Shown one piece after another: positions 1-7,429 of a DNA stretch of 46,382 bases (positions are counted from its first letter, which is position 1; each line of letters opens with the position of its first letter). A model generated the notes under the pieces. It was given only the letters and a program-made list of their open reading frames with translations, searched no databases and was not told where the DNA came from. This stretch comes from Cyclobacteriaceae bacterium (GTDB lineage Bacteria; Bacteroidota; Bacteroidia; Cytophagales; Cyclobacteriaceae). The position numbers were made by a program, and so were the translations under genes. Location: NCBI GenBank assembly GCA_020436125.1, contig JAGQYK010000006.1:51615-97996 (forward strand), in the 5' to 3' direction.

Positions 1-623
1 AGTTTTACGGTGGTAGCAATTTGTAGCGCTTCACTTCCGTACGTATGAGCTGCACCTACTACGGAGCTCGTGTCGTGGATGGCAATGGCTGCCCATATTC
101 CAAATTGATGTTGATCCAGATTGATCCAATGACCTATTATTGGAAAAATAAACAGAGCTACCGCATTTAATATGAATATTGTTCCCAAAGAGATTGACAT
201 CTCCTCTTCTTTGGCATCGATAATGGGTGAAATGGCAGCGATAGCGCTTCCCCCACAAATGGCAGTGCCCAACGATATAAGGATGGTGACATTCTTTTTC
301 AGGCCCAGCCATTTGCCAGCGGCTAGCCCTGTTCCTATAGTTACGCCAATGCTGACTACGGTAAGCCATAATCCGTCCCTACCTACTTCTGCAGCATCAA
401 ATAAGTTGATACCAAAACCCAAACCAACAATTGATAATTGTAATAGAATGGTAACAGCTCTCCGGTTGTAAGCTGCAAAAGGATGACCGAGCACTAGTGA
501 AAACAGAATGCCTGATAGTAATGCTACTGGAGGGTTGAAAAGAGGAGAAAAACAAAGGGCGATAAAAATGAAGAAAACAACAGCTGCTGCTATTCTCTTA
601 GTCGGATAGGGTGAACTGATGAG
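1..623 (-). CDS. YeiH-family (UPF0324) membrane protein, 3' end beyond the left edge
   Basis: Translation of the minus strand gives about 207 codons of a polytopic membrane protein that matches the YeiH / UPF0324 family (PF03601, annotated as putative sulfate exporter; the substrate is not firmly known). Visible family motifs are GTAICGGSAIAA, the E-E-E-rich turn before ISLGTIF, FGIWAAIAIHDTSSVVGAA and the final ATTVK, in the family's order. The C-terminal third lies outside the window. The start is a problem: the frame is open from a TAG at 624-626, yet the first ATG/GTG/TTG is a GTG at 492-494, which would remove a convincing first membrane segment (residues KRIAAAVVFFIFIALCF). A non-standard ATC or ATT start, or a mutated start, is possible. 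Family call is firm; the start is not. Confidence 0.82.
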
Positions 624-710
624 CTACAGTATTTTCGATAGCAAATATTGTATTGTTATTATGGTTAACCAAACAACAATTGGCTATCCTTCATTACTTG
701 AAGTTATGGC

Positions 711-2093
711 TTATTTTTTCATAAGCCTCTCTAATTCCTCTGGTGTTCTTGGTAATGCTTTGGTGAGTACCTCCACGCCATTTGAAGTTACCAGTACTTC
801 ATCTTCCGTAAAGACCGAAATATTTTTGTCGTGGTTGTAATACCAAGGCTCTACGGTAAACACCATTCCGGGTGCAAGTTTGGCCTGTGGGTCATTGGGG
901 TCACCAGAGCTTAGTCCTAAATGATGTCCAAAGAAAAGACCCACCTGCATGTACTTCTTTTCACTTTCGGGGATAGCCGTATCAGCTACTTTTTTTAGAT
1001 CTGCAAAAGTTACACCCGGCTTTATCGCTGCAATGATGGCATCAGAAACGGATGTTTCCATGATCAGTATTTTTCTTTGCTCTTCAGTAAACTTTCCTGA
1101 TACTGGGAAAGTACGACCCATATCACTTACATAGTTTTTGTATTCGCATCCCACATCAAAAATAACAAGCTCACCAGCCTTCATTTTTCTGTTTCTTCTT
1201 TCGTAATGTGCCGCCAGTATGCGCCAAGGCCAAAGCGAGTTGGGGCCAGATTTAATAATGGAGGCGAAGGGTATTCTTGGTGAGCCTAGCCTTTTGAATT
1301 CAGCTTCCATTTCGGCTTCAAGGGTTCGCTCATCAATGCCTGGCGCAATATGCTTTACTGCAACTTTTATTCCTTGTACTGTAATGTCAGCGGCTTCTCT
1401 TAAAGCGGCAATCTCAAGCGGAGATTTAATCATTCTTAAATTCCCTACTGCCTTGTAAGCACTTTCAATTTGTATTGTTGGGAAAGTTTGTTGCAAATGA
1501 TACACTAATAATTGCTCGGTGCTCAATGAAGAGATGTAAGACGTATTGACTTCAACTAATTCCCCTGACATGTGTCCACCATAATTAACTTTAAAACTTT
1601 TATTTGCATTTACATTCTTTTTAATGAATTCATCCAGCTCTTCAAATGGTCTTATGTCTGAAATTCCACTTTTGTTTTTTAATTCAACATCATCTCCAAG
1701 TGGGCGACCTGGAAAATCATTTCTTCTCGAAGGTGCTTCAAATCGGAAGTCGTTGAGAGGGGCAAATAGAATATTTTTCTTATTGTAAGCATCAATTACC
1801 AATATGGAGTTGGGGAACTCAAGCCCCGTGAAATAATTAAAATCATCGAGTTGACGGAAGGTCTCGCCATCTGATAGCCCATCTCTTGAAGGACATAAAA
1901 AAATGCTGCCTTCTGATGAATTTAATTCAGTAATCATCTTATCTCGTCTTTGTGCATACTCTTCCTTAGGGAATGGCAGGTTTGCCCATTCAAAGTATTT
2001 CTGCTCTTCTGTTTGCTGAGCAGTACTTATAAAGGGAGTGATCATGCCAAAACAAAAAACGACTGCCAGTTGGATTTTATTCAAAATGCTCAT
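711..2093 (-). CDS. Secreted Xaa-Pro aminopeptidase (M24B)
   Basis: This 460-residue protein is an aminopeptidase P-type metallopeptidase that should release N-terminal residues ahead of proline. The start at 2093 gives a signal peptide ending near STAQQ; a longer reading frame reaching 2270 would overlap the divergent gene and bury that signal. The N-terminal creatinase-like domain (about 30-205) is followed by the pita-bread fold. Five metal ligands are visible: D313 in FDVG, D324 in SDMGRTF, H391 in HHLGL, E415 in VEPWYY and E430 in FTEDEVL. The AAHYERR segment near 295 corresponds to the family's substrate-binding HY motif. It is divergent from the M20 hydrolase at 2214. The export signal implies a periplasmic peptide-degrading role, unlike cytoplasmic PepP. 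Confidence 0.93.
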   Translation of the reverse strand: MSILNKIQLAVVFCFGMITPFISTAQQTEEQKYFEWANLPFPKEEYAQRRDKMITELNSSEGSIFLCPSRDGLSDGETFRQLDDFNYFTGLEFPNSILVIDAYNKKNILFAPLNDFRFEAPSRRNDFPGRPLGDDVELKNKSGISDIRPFEELDEFIKKNVNANKSFKVNYGGHMSGELVEVNTSYISSLSTEQLLVYHLQQTFPTIQIESAYKAVGNLRMIKSPLEIAALREAADITVQGIKVAVKHIAPGIDERTLEAEMEAEFKRLGSPRIPFASIIKSGPNSLWPWRILAAHYERRNRKMKAGELVIFDVGCEYKNYVSDMGRTFPVSGKFTEEQRKILIMETSVSDAIIAAIKPGVTFADLKKVADTAIPESEKKYMQVGLFFGHHLGLSSGDPNDPQAKLAPGMVFTVEPWYYNHDKNISVFTEDEVLVTSNGVEVLTKALPRTPEELERLMKK

Positions 2094-2213
2094 TGTAGGT
2101 AGTGTTGATGCAATTTTTGAAAACAAGATAGATGATTTGTATCCACAGATAAAATTATGGTGTCTTGATTTGATAATAATGCTTACATTAGGAATAACCA
2201 AAAAACTAAACCC

Positions 2214-3797
2214 ATGAAGATTTTCTACACTGCGCTCTTCTATGCTGCTCTCACGGTGGGCTACGCGCAAGCCCCAAAGATGTCATCAAAAAAGATAAAT
2301 GCTATCAAGACTGAAGCAGCAACAAAAATTGACGACCGTGCTAAGATGGCACAAGTAATGGTCGATAAGGTTTTTAGCTTTTCTGAACTTGGATTTCAGG
2401 AATTTGAGACCGCAAAATACATTACGGGTATTTTGAAAGAGAATGGATTTACCATTGAAATGGGAATAGCAGGAATCCCTTCTGCCTGGATGGCGAAGTG
2501 GGGCAACGGTAAGCCAGTGATTGCATTGGGAAGTGATGTAGATTGTATCCCTAAGGCATCGCAAAAACCAGGAGTGGCTTATCATGATCCGATAATTGAA
2601 GGAGCTCCAGGACATGGGGAGGGTCATAATTCTGGAGTGCCGTTGAATGTATTAGCGGCTATCACCGTAAAAGAAATTATGGAGCGGGATAAAATTCCTG
2701 GAACATTAGTGTTGTGGCCGGGTATTGCTGAGGAGCAATTGGGAACCAAAGCCTATTACACGCGCGATGGTTATTTTGATAATGTAGATGTGTGCTTGTT
2801 TACTCATGTGAGCTCAAATTTGGGAGTATCGTGGGGAGAAGCATCCGGAACTGGATTGATATCTGTTGAGTATACTTTTAATGGAGAATCGGCTCACTCC
2901 GCTGGCGCTCCTTGGAGAGGTCGTAGTGCTGCTGATGCAGTTGAACTGATGAGTGCGGGATGGCAATACCAACGCGAGCATCTTGATCCATTACAACGGT
3001 CACATCATATTATTTCCAATGGAGGCGATCAGCCCAACGTTGTTCCTTCTAAAGCATCGATATGGTTTTACTTCCGTCAGATTACCTACCCTGAAATAAT
3101 GGCGTTATATGAGAAAGGGAATAAGATGGCAGAAGGTGCCGCAATGATGACCAACACTACGGTAGAAAAAAGAATTTTGGGTTCTGCATGGCCACGCCAT
3201 TATAATAAGACGGTGGCTACCACGATGTATGAAAATATTAAAGCGGTGGGGCTACCCACCTGGAGCAAAGAAGATCAGATGTTGGCCAAGGCGGTACAGC
3301 GGGAGGTAAACTCCAAAAGAGATACGACAGGTATGCCATCTAAAATAAGCGATCTGGAGGGGCCAATTACAACGCCAAGAAGTGGTGGATCTGATGATAT
3401 TGGTGATATCTCATGGAAGGTGCCTACTATTACATTGGGTTATCCGTCCAACATTCCTGGGCTGCAGGGCCATCATTGGTCTAATGCAATAGCAATGGCC
3501 ACGCCTATTGCCCACAAGGGTGTGGTAGCGGGAGCAAAAGTACAAGCCATGACTATTCTTGATTTGGTAACTAAACCTGAGCTTGTTGAAAGTGCCTGGA
3601 AATACTTTAAAGATGAACAGTCCAGTAAACTGAAGTATCAGCCAATGATCAGTAGAGAAGATAAACCGGCTATTCATCTAAATGAAAAGATCATGAAGGA
3701 ATTCAAGCCAGAGCTCCAGAAGTTTTATTATGATGAAACAAAGTACGGAAGTTATATGGAGCAGTTAGGAATTACGTACCCTACCCTTAAAAAATAA
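2214..3797 (+). CDS. Secreted M20D amidohydrolase, AbgB-like
   Basis: The 527-residue product resembles the AbgB (p-aminobenzoyl-glutamate hydrolase subunit B) branch of M20D amidohydrolases, which cleave amide bonds of acylated amino acids. A signal peptide runs to about residue 20 (ending GYAQA). Seen motifs: LGSDVDC (about 106-111), GHGEGHNSG (133-141), the acidic pair E173-E174 in GIAEEQLG, H198 in FTHVSS, the dimerisation lid with SAHSAG (226-231), and GHHWS near 420. The family usually has Cys in the GHxCGH motif as a metal ligand; here the position is E136. A 40-residue C-terminal extension rich in Lys follows the catalytic domain. It stands alone, divergent from the M24 peptidase, and ends at a strong terminator. 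Exact substrate cannot be read from sequence. Confidence 0.88.
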   Translation: MKIFYTALFYAALTVGYAQAPKMSSKKINAIKTEAATKIDDRAKMAQVMVDKVFSFSELGFQEFETAKYITGILKENGFTIEMGIAGIPSAWMAKWGNGKPVIALGSDVDCIPKASQKPGVAYHDPIIEGAPGHGEGHNSGVPLNVLAAITVKEIMERDKIPGTLVLWPGIAEEQLGTKAYYTRDGYFDNVDVCLFTHVSSNLGVSWGEASGTGLISVEYTFNGESAHSAGAPWRGRSAADAVELMSAGWQYQREHLDPLQRSHHIISNGGDQPNVVPSKASIWFYFRQITYPEIMALYEKGNKMAEGAAMMTNTTVEKRILGSAWPRHYNKTVATTMYENIKAVGLPTWSKEDQMLAKAVQREVNSKRDTTGMPSKISDLEGPITTPRSGGSDDIGDISWKVPTITLGYPSNIPGLQGHHWSNAIAMATPIAHKGVVAGAKVQAMTILDLVTKPELVESAWKYFKDEQSSKLKYQPMISREDKPAIHLNEKIMKEFKPELQKFYYDETKYGSYMEQLGITYPTLKK

Positions 3798-3816
3798 ACG
3801 ATCATTTTTTATGAGA

Positions 3817-3851
3817 AGCCTGATTCAATACAATTGAGTCGGGCTTTTTTT
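3817..3851. terminator. Rho-independent terminator, probably bidirectional
   Basis: A 12-bp stem (3817-3828 with 3834-3845, two G-T pairs) encloses a 5-nt loop and is followed by a run of seven T on the plus strand. It lies 20 bp after the M20 gene. The convergent SRPBCC gene stops at 3854, so it may also end that transcript, although the minus-strand U-run is weaker. Confidence 0.88.
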
Positions 3852-3853
3852 AA

Positions 3854-4234
3854 TCATTCATCATAAAAATCACTTAGGGAACTGAAGTATACTTCATTCC
3901 ATCCATCTACAATATCCTCAAAGGCTTCATCTGGTATGTTGGTGTGCCGTAACTCCACTGATGTTCCTTTCTCGTGTTTGTGTAGGATAATAGTGACAAT
4001 AGAGTCCTCCTTTTGATCTCCAAAGTACCATTGCTGTACAATCTTTTTACCGTCTACGAATTCCAGGTTTCTCCCTGTAATACTCCCTTCCCATAATGAA
4101 AACTCAGACCCGACCTCAGTAGACATTTCCGCTTCTTCGCCCGACCATAAGTGAATAGTGGTAGGGTTAGTCAGAGCCAAGAAAATATCCTCAGGAGGGG
4201 CTGTAATGATATAGTATTTTTTAAAGTCTTTCAT
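3854..4234 (-). CDS. SRPBCC / AHSA1-like START-domain protein
   Basis: This 126-residue cytoplasmic protein has the layout of the SRPBCC superfamily (Activator of Hsp90 ATPase homologue 1-like branch). Seen features are the N-terminal strand KYYIITAPPEDIFLALTNPTTI, then an IHLWSGEEAEM segment, the strand pair EGSITGRNLEFVDGKKIVQQW, and the C-terminal helix with DGWNEVYFSSLSDF, where family members typically have GW...L. The fold makes a hydrophobic cavity; members have very different roles, so no function is assigned. It is a single-gene unit convergent with the M20 gene across a terminator. Length matches the family. Confidence 0.85.
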   Translation of the reverse strand: MKDFKKYYIITAPPEDIFLALTNPTTIHLWSGEEAEMSTEVGSEFSLWEGSITGRNLEFVDGKKIVQQWYFGDQKEDSIVTIILHKHEKGTSVELRHTNIPDEAFEDIVDGWNEVYFSSLSDFYDE

Positions 4235-4328
4235 AGGGCCTAAAACTTATGGTAGTCATGGTTAATGCTGCAAATTAAAGTCTTATTCGGCATTACAATT
4301 GCTTAATCTGGGATCGCACTAATTTTAT

Positions 4329-4336
4329 TAACTTTG
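4329..4336 (+). promoter_or_regulatory. Putative Bacteroidetes -7 box (TAACTTTG)
   Basis: TAACTTTG matches the Bacteroidetes -7 consensus TAnnTTTG exactly and lies 19 bp before the ATG at 4356. The best TTG upstream (4299-4301) leaves 27 bp between the two elements, longer than the usual 17-23, so only the -7 box is convincing. Confidence 0.5.
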
Positions 4337-4355
4337 AAATAATAAAATCCTTTTT

Positions 4356-5153
4356 ATGATTCGTATTAAGCATCTTTTAGTAATTGGAGTGGCCTTTACG
4401 TTAGGAATGGCCCCTGCCTCTGGTCAAATCCTGAATAAAATCAAGCAGAAGGCTGAAAAAAAGGCCGAACAGGCACTTGAAAAAAAGCTTGGCTTGGGAG
4501 ATGACAAAAACACCAATGGTTCTAATACCCCAGGACAATCCGGTTCATCTGGGAACAACCGGAATAGCCCGAATAATACTACGGGTGGGGGCCTGATCAC
4601 CACCCCCCCTGATGTGCAGCAGAATATTGCTGACGCACAGAGTGCTTACAAATCCGGAAGTTATGGTGATGCAAGGTATGCGGTTCAGCAAGCCATGCTG
4701 GGTGTAGAGATGGAAATTGGTAATAAGATATTGAACTCACTGCCAGAGTCAATAAGCGGATTGTCAAAAGATGCTTCTGCCGATCAGGTAACTAGTACAG
4801 GATTTGGGTGGGTAGGCCTTACCATTAAGCGAGAGTATAACAATAATGACAAAGAGTTCAGGGTAATGGTGGCCAACAACTCCATGATGATGGCAGCTGT
4901 TAATATGTACTTATCCAATGGGGGATATTCACAAAGTACCGGGGGCGAACAAAACTGGAAGCAAACTAAATTGAAAGGGCACCGCGCCATTATAGAGTAT
5001 AATGAAGGAAGTGGTTATAAGCTAAGTGTGCCATTAGGGCAATCTTCTTTGATTGTGTTTGAAGGTGTAAATTTTGCCACCGAGCCTGACATGATGAAGG
5101 CGGCTGAAACGGTGGATGTAGATGGGATTAAAGCGACTCTGGGAGAACAATAA
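4356..5153 (+). CDS. Secreted protein of unknown function, paralogue of the next gene
   Basis: The family is not recognised. The 265-residue product has a signal peptide (about 1-23, ending ASGQ), a short charged Lys/Glu/Ala helix (25-45, ILNKIKQKAEKKAEQ) of a kind common in exported Bacteroidetes proteins, and a Ser/Gly/Asn-rich linker (51-80). The rest (86-265) aligns with the downstream gene: a helical hairpin (NIADAQSAYKSG ... IGNKILNSLP), a middle segment with VANNSMM, and a C-terminal beta part with LKGHRAIIEY and GYKLSVPLGQSSL. The two genes are 7-19 bp apart and form an operon with one promoter candidate upstream and a terminator downstream. It is probably periplasmic or outer-membrane associated. 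I cannot give a biochemical role. Confidence 0.8.
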   Translation: MIRIKHLLVIGVAFTLGMAPASGQILNKIKQKAEKKAEQALEKKLGLGDDKNTNGSNTPGQSGSSGNNRNSPNNTTGGGLITTPPDVQQNIADAQSAYKSGSYGDARYAVQQAMLGVEMEIGNKILNSLPESISGLSKDASADQVTSTGFGWVGLTIKREYNNNDKEFRVMVANNSMMMAAVNMYLSNGGYSQSTGGEQNWKQTKLKGHRAIIEYNEGSGYKLSVPLGQSSLIVFEGVNFATEPDMMKAAETVDVDGIKATLGEQ

Positions 5154-5172
5154 CATTTAAATGATTCTAACG

Positions 5173-5769
5173 ATGAAAAATATATCAACCATTATACTTC
5201 TTTTAACTTGTTCGATGGCCGCCTTGGCGCAGGACTTCGATAAAAATATTGCCTCTGCAAAATCAGCCTATGGATCAGGTGATTTAGAGAATACGCGCTT
5301 TGCCCTTGAGCAGGCACTTCACGAGTTGGATATAACTATTGGAAAAGAAATTTTGAAACAATTACCCACTAAGTTGGGTGCTTCCAATTACAATGAAAAA
5401 GATGACAATGTAACAGGTGGTTCTGGTATGGCTGCTGGCTTGTTTGTTCATCGTTCTTATGGTGAGCAAGGTACTGGCAGCATTGATGTAATTAACAATT
5501 CACCTATGATCAACTCTATTAACGCAATACTAGCTATTCCTTTTATTGGAAATTCAGGAGACGGATCGCAGAAGGTGGTGAAGATACAGGGATATAAAGC
5601 AGTGCTAAATAGAAACGAGAATGAGACTACCGGTAAGACAGGGTATACACTTCAGATACCAATGAATAATACTTTGTTCACTATAGAGATGGACGACACC
5701 AATGAGAACGAGATTCAATCATTGGCTAATGCCATACCATTAAATAAGATTGCTCAGATGGCGCAGTAA
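5173..5769 (+). CDS. Secreted protein of unknown function, paralogue of the previous gene
   Basis: The start at 5173 (MKNIST) is preferred over ATG 5161 because it yields a normal signal peptide ending in ALAQ at residue 20. The 198-residue product keeps the shared core of the preceding gene without its charged helix and linker: NIASAKSAYGSG ... IGKEILKQLP (25-65) matches NIADAQSAYKSG ... IGNKILNSLP; DVINNSPMIN matches VANNSMMM; IQGYKAVL and GYTLQIPMNNTLF match the C-terminal strands. The helical hairpin looks TPR-like. The pair probably arose by tandem duplication, and the two proteins may act together in the periplasm. No known family is recognised. Confidence 0.78.
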   Translation: MKNISTIILLLTCSMAALAQDFDKNIASAKSAYGSGDLENTRFALEQALHELDITIGKEILKQLPTKLGASNYNEKDDNVTGGSGMAAGLFVHRSYGEQGTGSIDVINNSPMINSINAILAIPFIGNSGDGSQKVVKIQGYKAVLNRNENETTGKTGYTLQIPMNNTLFTIEMDDTNENEIQSLANAIPLNKIAQMAQ

Positions 5770-5785
5770 AAAATAGGAGGATTTT

Positions 5786-5819
5786 AAAAAAGGGGATTGT
5801 GAAAACAATCCCTTTTTTT
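5786..5819 (+). terminator. Rho-independent terminator
   Basis: The stem GGGATTGT / ACAATCCC (5793-5800 with 5805-5812) has a GAAA tetraloop and is flanked by an A-run before and seven T after. It ends the two-gene operon upstream, 16 bp after its last stop codon. Confidence 0.92.
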
Positions 5820-5894
5820 ATTTCTAGGATTTTTATAGATTTCCTGAAGAATCCAATTATAATATCCAAAATGAAACATGCAAATTGAGCGATT

Positions 5895-6416
5895 ATGAAT
5901 AGATATTTCTTGTTGTCACTATTGGCGTTGGCGATTCAAAGCTGCGTGCCCCCCATATTATCAGTAGTAGATTATGAGTCATTAAAGGAACCATATTCAA
6001 ATCCATTAATAGTAATTCCGTTTGAAAATGGAATTACTAAAAATTTTGTAACCGTTCTAAGTAAAAGAATAGAGGAGAAATTCGCAGCGGATTCTACACA
6101 GGTTGAGATTATTACTTTTGAAAAAAAGAACAATGAACTTTCCCTTAATACAAATACTGATATTGTAAAAAGAGTAAATAAAAGAGTAAGTGAAGATGGA
6201 AAGGATATTGTTCTTCTATTTCAACCTACGAAAATGATCTATCAAAATGGTATGCTTCAAACCGCAAAATATATTATATCGGGAACAGACACTAAGACTA
6301 ATAAAGAAATTTGGAAAGCTGAATTTACATCTCAAAGTGCATACGGACCTTCCCTATTTGCAGAAAAGGCTGCAAAAAGTTTTTATGATAAATTGAAGAT
6401 TGATAAGATTTTGTAA
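5895..6416 (+). CDS. Putative lipoprotein of unknown function
   Basis: A 173-residue protein with a lipoprotein-type signal: hydrophobic segment FLLSLLALA followed by IQSC, giving lipidation at Cys17. The mature part starts VPPILSVVDYESLK, then a strand PLIVIPFENG, a helix with LSKRIEEKFAAD, and a pattern of alternating strands and helices (VEIITFEKK, DIVLLFQPTKM, KYIISGTDTKTNKEIWKAEF). Alternation, and the sequence around GTDTKTNKEIWKA, recall small periplasmic alpha/beta lipoproteins that handle OM partner proteins, but no family is recognised. It is flanked by terminators on both sides, so it is a single-gene transcript. Its codons are more AT-rich than those of neighbours. Confidence 0.72.
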   Translation: MNRYFLLSLLALAIQSCVPPILSVVDYESLKEPYSNPLIVIPFENGITKNFVTVLSKRIEEKFAADSTQVEIITFEKKNNELSLNTNTDIVKRVNKRVSEDGKDIVLLFQPTKMIYQNGMLQTAKYIISGTDTKTNKEIWKAEFTSQSAYGPSLFAEKAAKSFYDKLKIDKIL

Positions 6417-6441
6417 TGCCACTTGAGTTAGAACGCTTTAC

Positions 6442-6477
6442 AAAAAAATCCAGGATTGGAATACCAACCCCGGATTT
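6442..6477 (-). terminator. Rho-independent terminator of the minus-strand coiled-coil lipoprotein
   Basis: An imperfect 14-bp stem (6446-6459 with 6464-6477, two mismatches) with an AATA loop is followed on the minus strand by seven T (6448 down to 6442). It sits 23 bp beyond the stop of the minus-strand gene ending at 6500. Confidence 0.78.
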
Positions 6478-6499
6478 GCATATTTTGAGATTTCCGATT

Positions 6500-7252
6500 C
6501 TAAATCTTCTCTTCCAACTCCTCTATCTTAGACTTCGCTTCTTCCTTTCCGTAGAACGAGGCCATGCGATAAAGCTCCAATGCTTCTTTTCTGGTTTCTT
6601 TCTTTTTACGAGGCGCAAAGTGAGTGCGGTCAGCTACCATTTCCATGGTTTCGGCACGCAGGAAGTAAGCTTCGGCTTCATCAATTTTAGATTGTTCCAG
6701 CATTTGATTGATGTTCAATTCAAGGTTGGTAATTTCATCCTGTGAAGAACTTAATTGCTGAAGCTTATCAGCCAATTCTGCCTTCTGTAAATCTACCGTG
6801 TGCACCAGGTTTTCATTTTCATTTCTATAACGATCAACCTGAGCCTGAAGCGTAGCCAATTCCTCGTGGGTTGACTTCAGCTCAGCTTTCAATTTCTTCA
6901 GCGCAGAGGCATATGAGTTGGCGGCAGACCTGGAAGACTTAACCGATTCTTCCAATTCATCAATTTTGGCCTGTGTTCTTTTCACGTGACCATTAAGTTC
7001 TTCCATTCTTCTGGCATACTCATCATAGGAAGTGCCTTCCAGCATGCTGGTCCGCAGCACATTGCGACTCATGTCTATAGAGTCCATCAATACTCCTACC
7101 TGTTCCAAAGTACTGGCCATTTCCTGGTTGTTCGATAGCTCAATTTTTAAGGAATCCAGTTCACTTCTTAATTTTTCCTTTTCTCCTGGATTAAAATCAC
7201 AGGCGCCCAAAACTCCAGCCATAGACAAAACGATAATTGCTTTCTTAATCAT
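6500..7252 (-). CDS. Coiled-coil lipoprotein of unknown function
   Basis: The 250-residue product begins with a lipoprotein signal (MIKKAIIVLSMAGVLGAC, lipidated at Cys18). Residues 24-190 form a nearly continuous coiled coil: heptads rich in Leu, Glu, Lys and Ser (KEKLRSELDSLKIEL, RRMEELNGHVKRTQAKIDELEE, TLQAQVDRYRNENENL). The C-terminal part after about 195 is a helical domain with EAEAYFLRAETME and ALELYRMASFYGKEEAKSKIEELEE, similar to one TPR/Sel1-like repeat in which repeated Ala/Tyr/Lys positions fit helix packing. It is probably anchored in the inner leaflet of the outer membrane and projects into the periplasm. It stands alone. No enzymatic motif is visible. Confidence 0.83.
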   Translation of the reverse strand: MIKKAIIVLSMAGVLGACDFNPGEKEKLRSELDSLKIELSNNQEMASTLEQVGVLMDSIDMSRNVLRTSMLEGTSYDEYARRMEELNGHVKRTQAKIDELEESVKSSRSAANSYASALKKLKAELKSTHEELATLQAQVDRYRNENENLVHTVDLQKAELADKLQQLSSSQDEITNLELNINQMLEQSKIDEAEAYFLRAETMEMVADRTHFAPRKKKETRKEALELYRMASFYGKEEAKSKIEELEEKI

Positions 7253-7429
7253 AATTGTAAGGTTTTAGATTTTCCCTGAAGACCATTACAATTCTTTCAC
7301 CAATGGAGAGCAAATTCTAAGAAAACCTCAAAACAATCGAAAACGGACTGGATCTAAATGTGAATAGGGTTTAGGGGGTGTTTAGAGCATATGCTTTTAT
7401 GGATTAAATTACACACAAATAGACGTGCT

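Noticed and set aside
31-471. Open frames on both strands inside the YeiH-like gene
   Set aside because: Only one minus-strand frame gives family motifs (GTAICGGSAIAA and others); the other frames are shadows.
2094-2270. Longer frame of the M24 peptidase reaching 2270
   Set aside because: It would add 59 residues before a clear signal peptide and overlap the divergent M20 gene; the ATG at 2093 is better.
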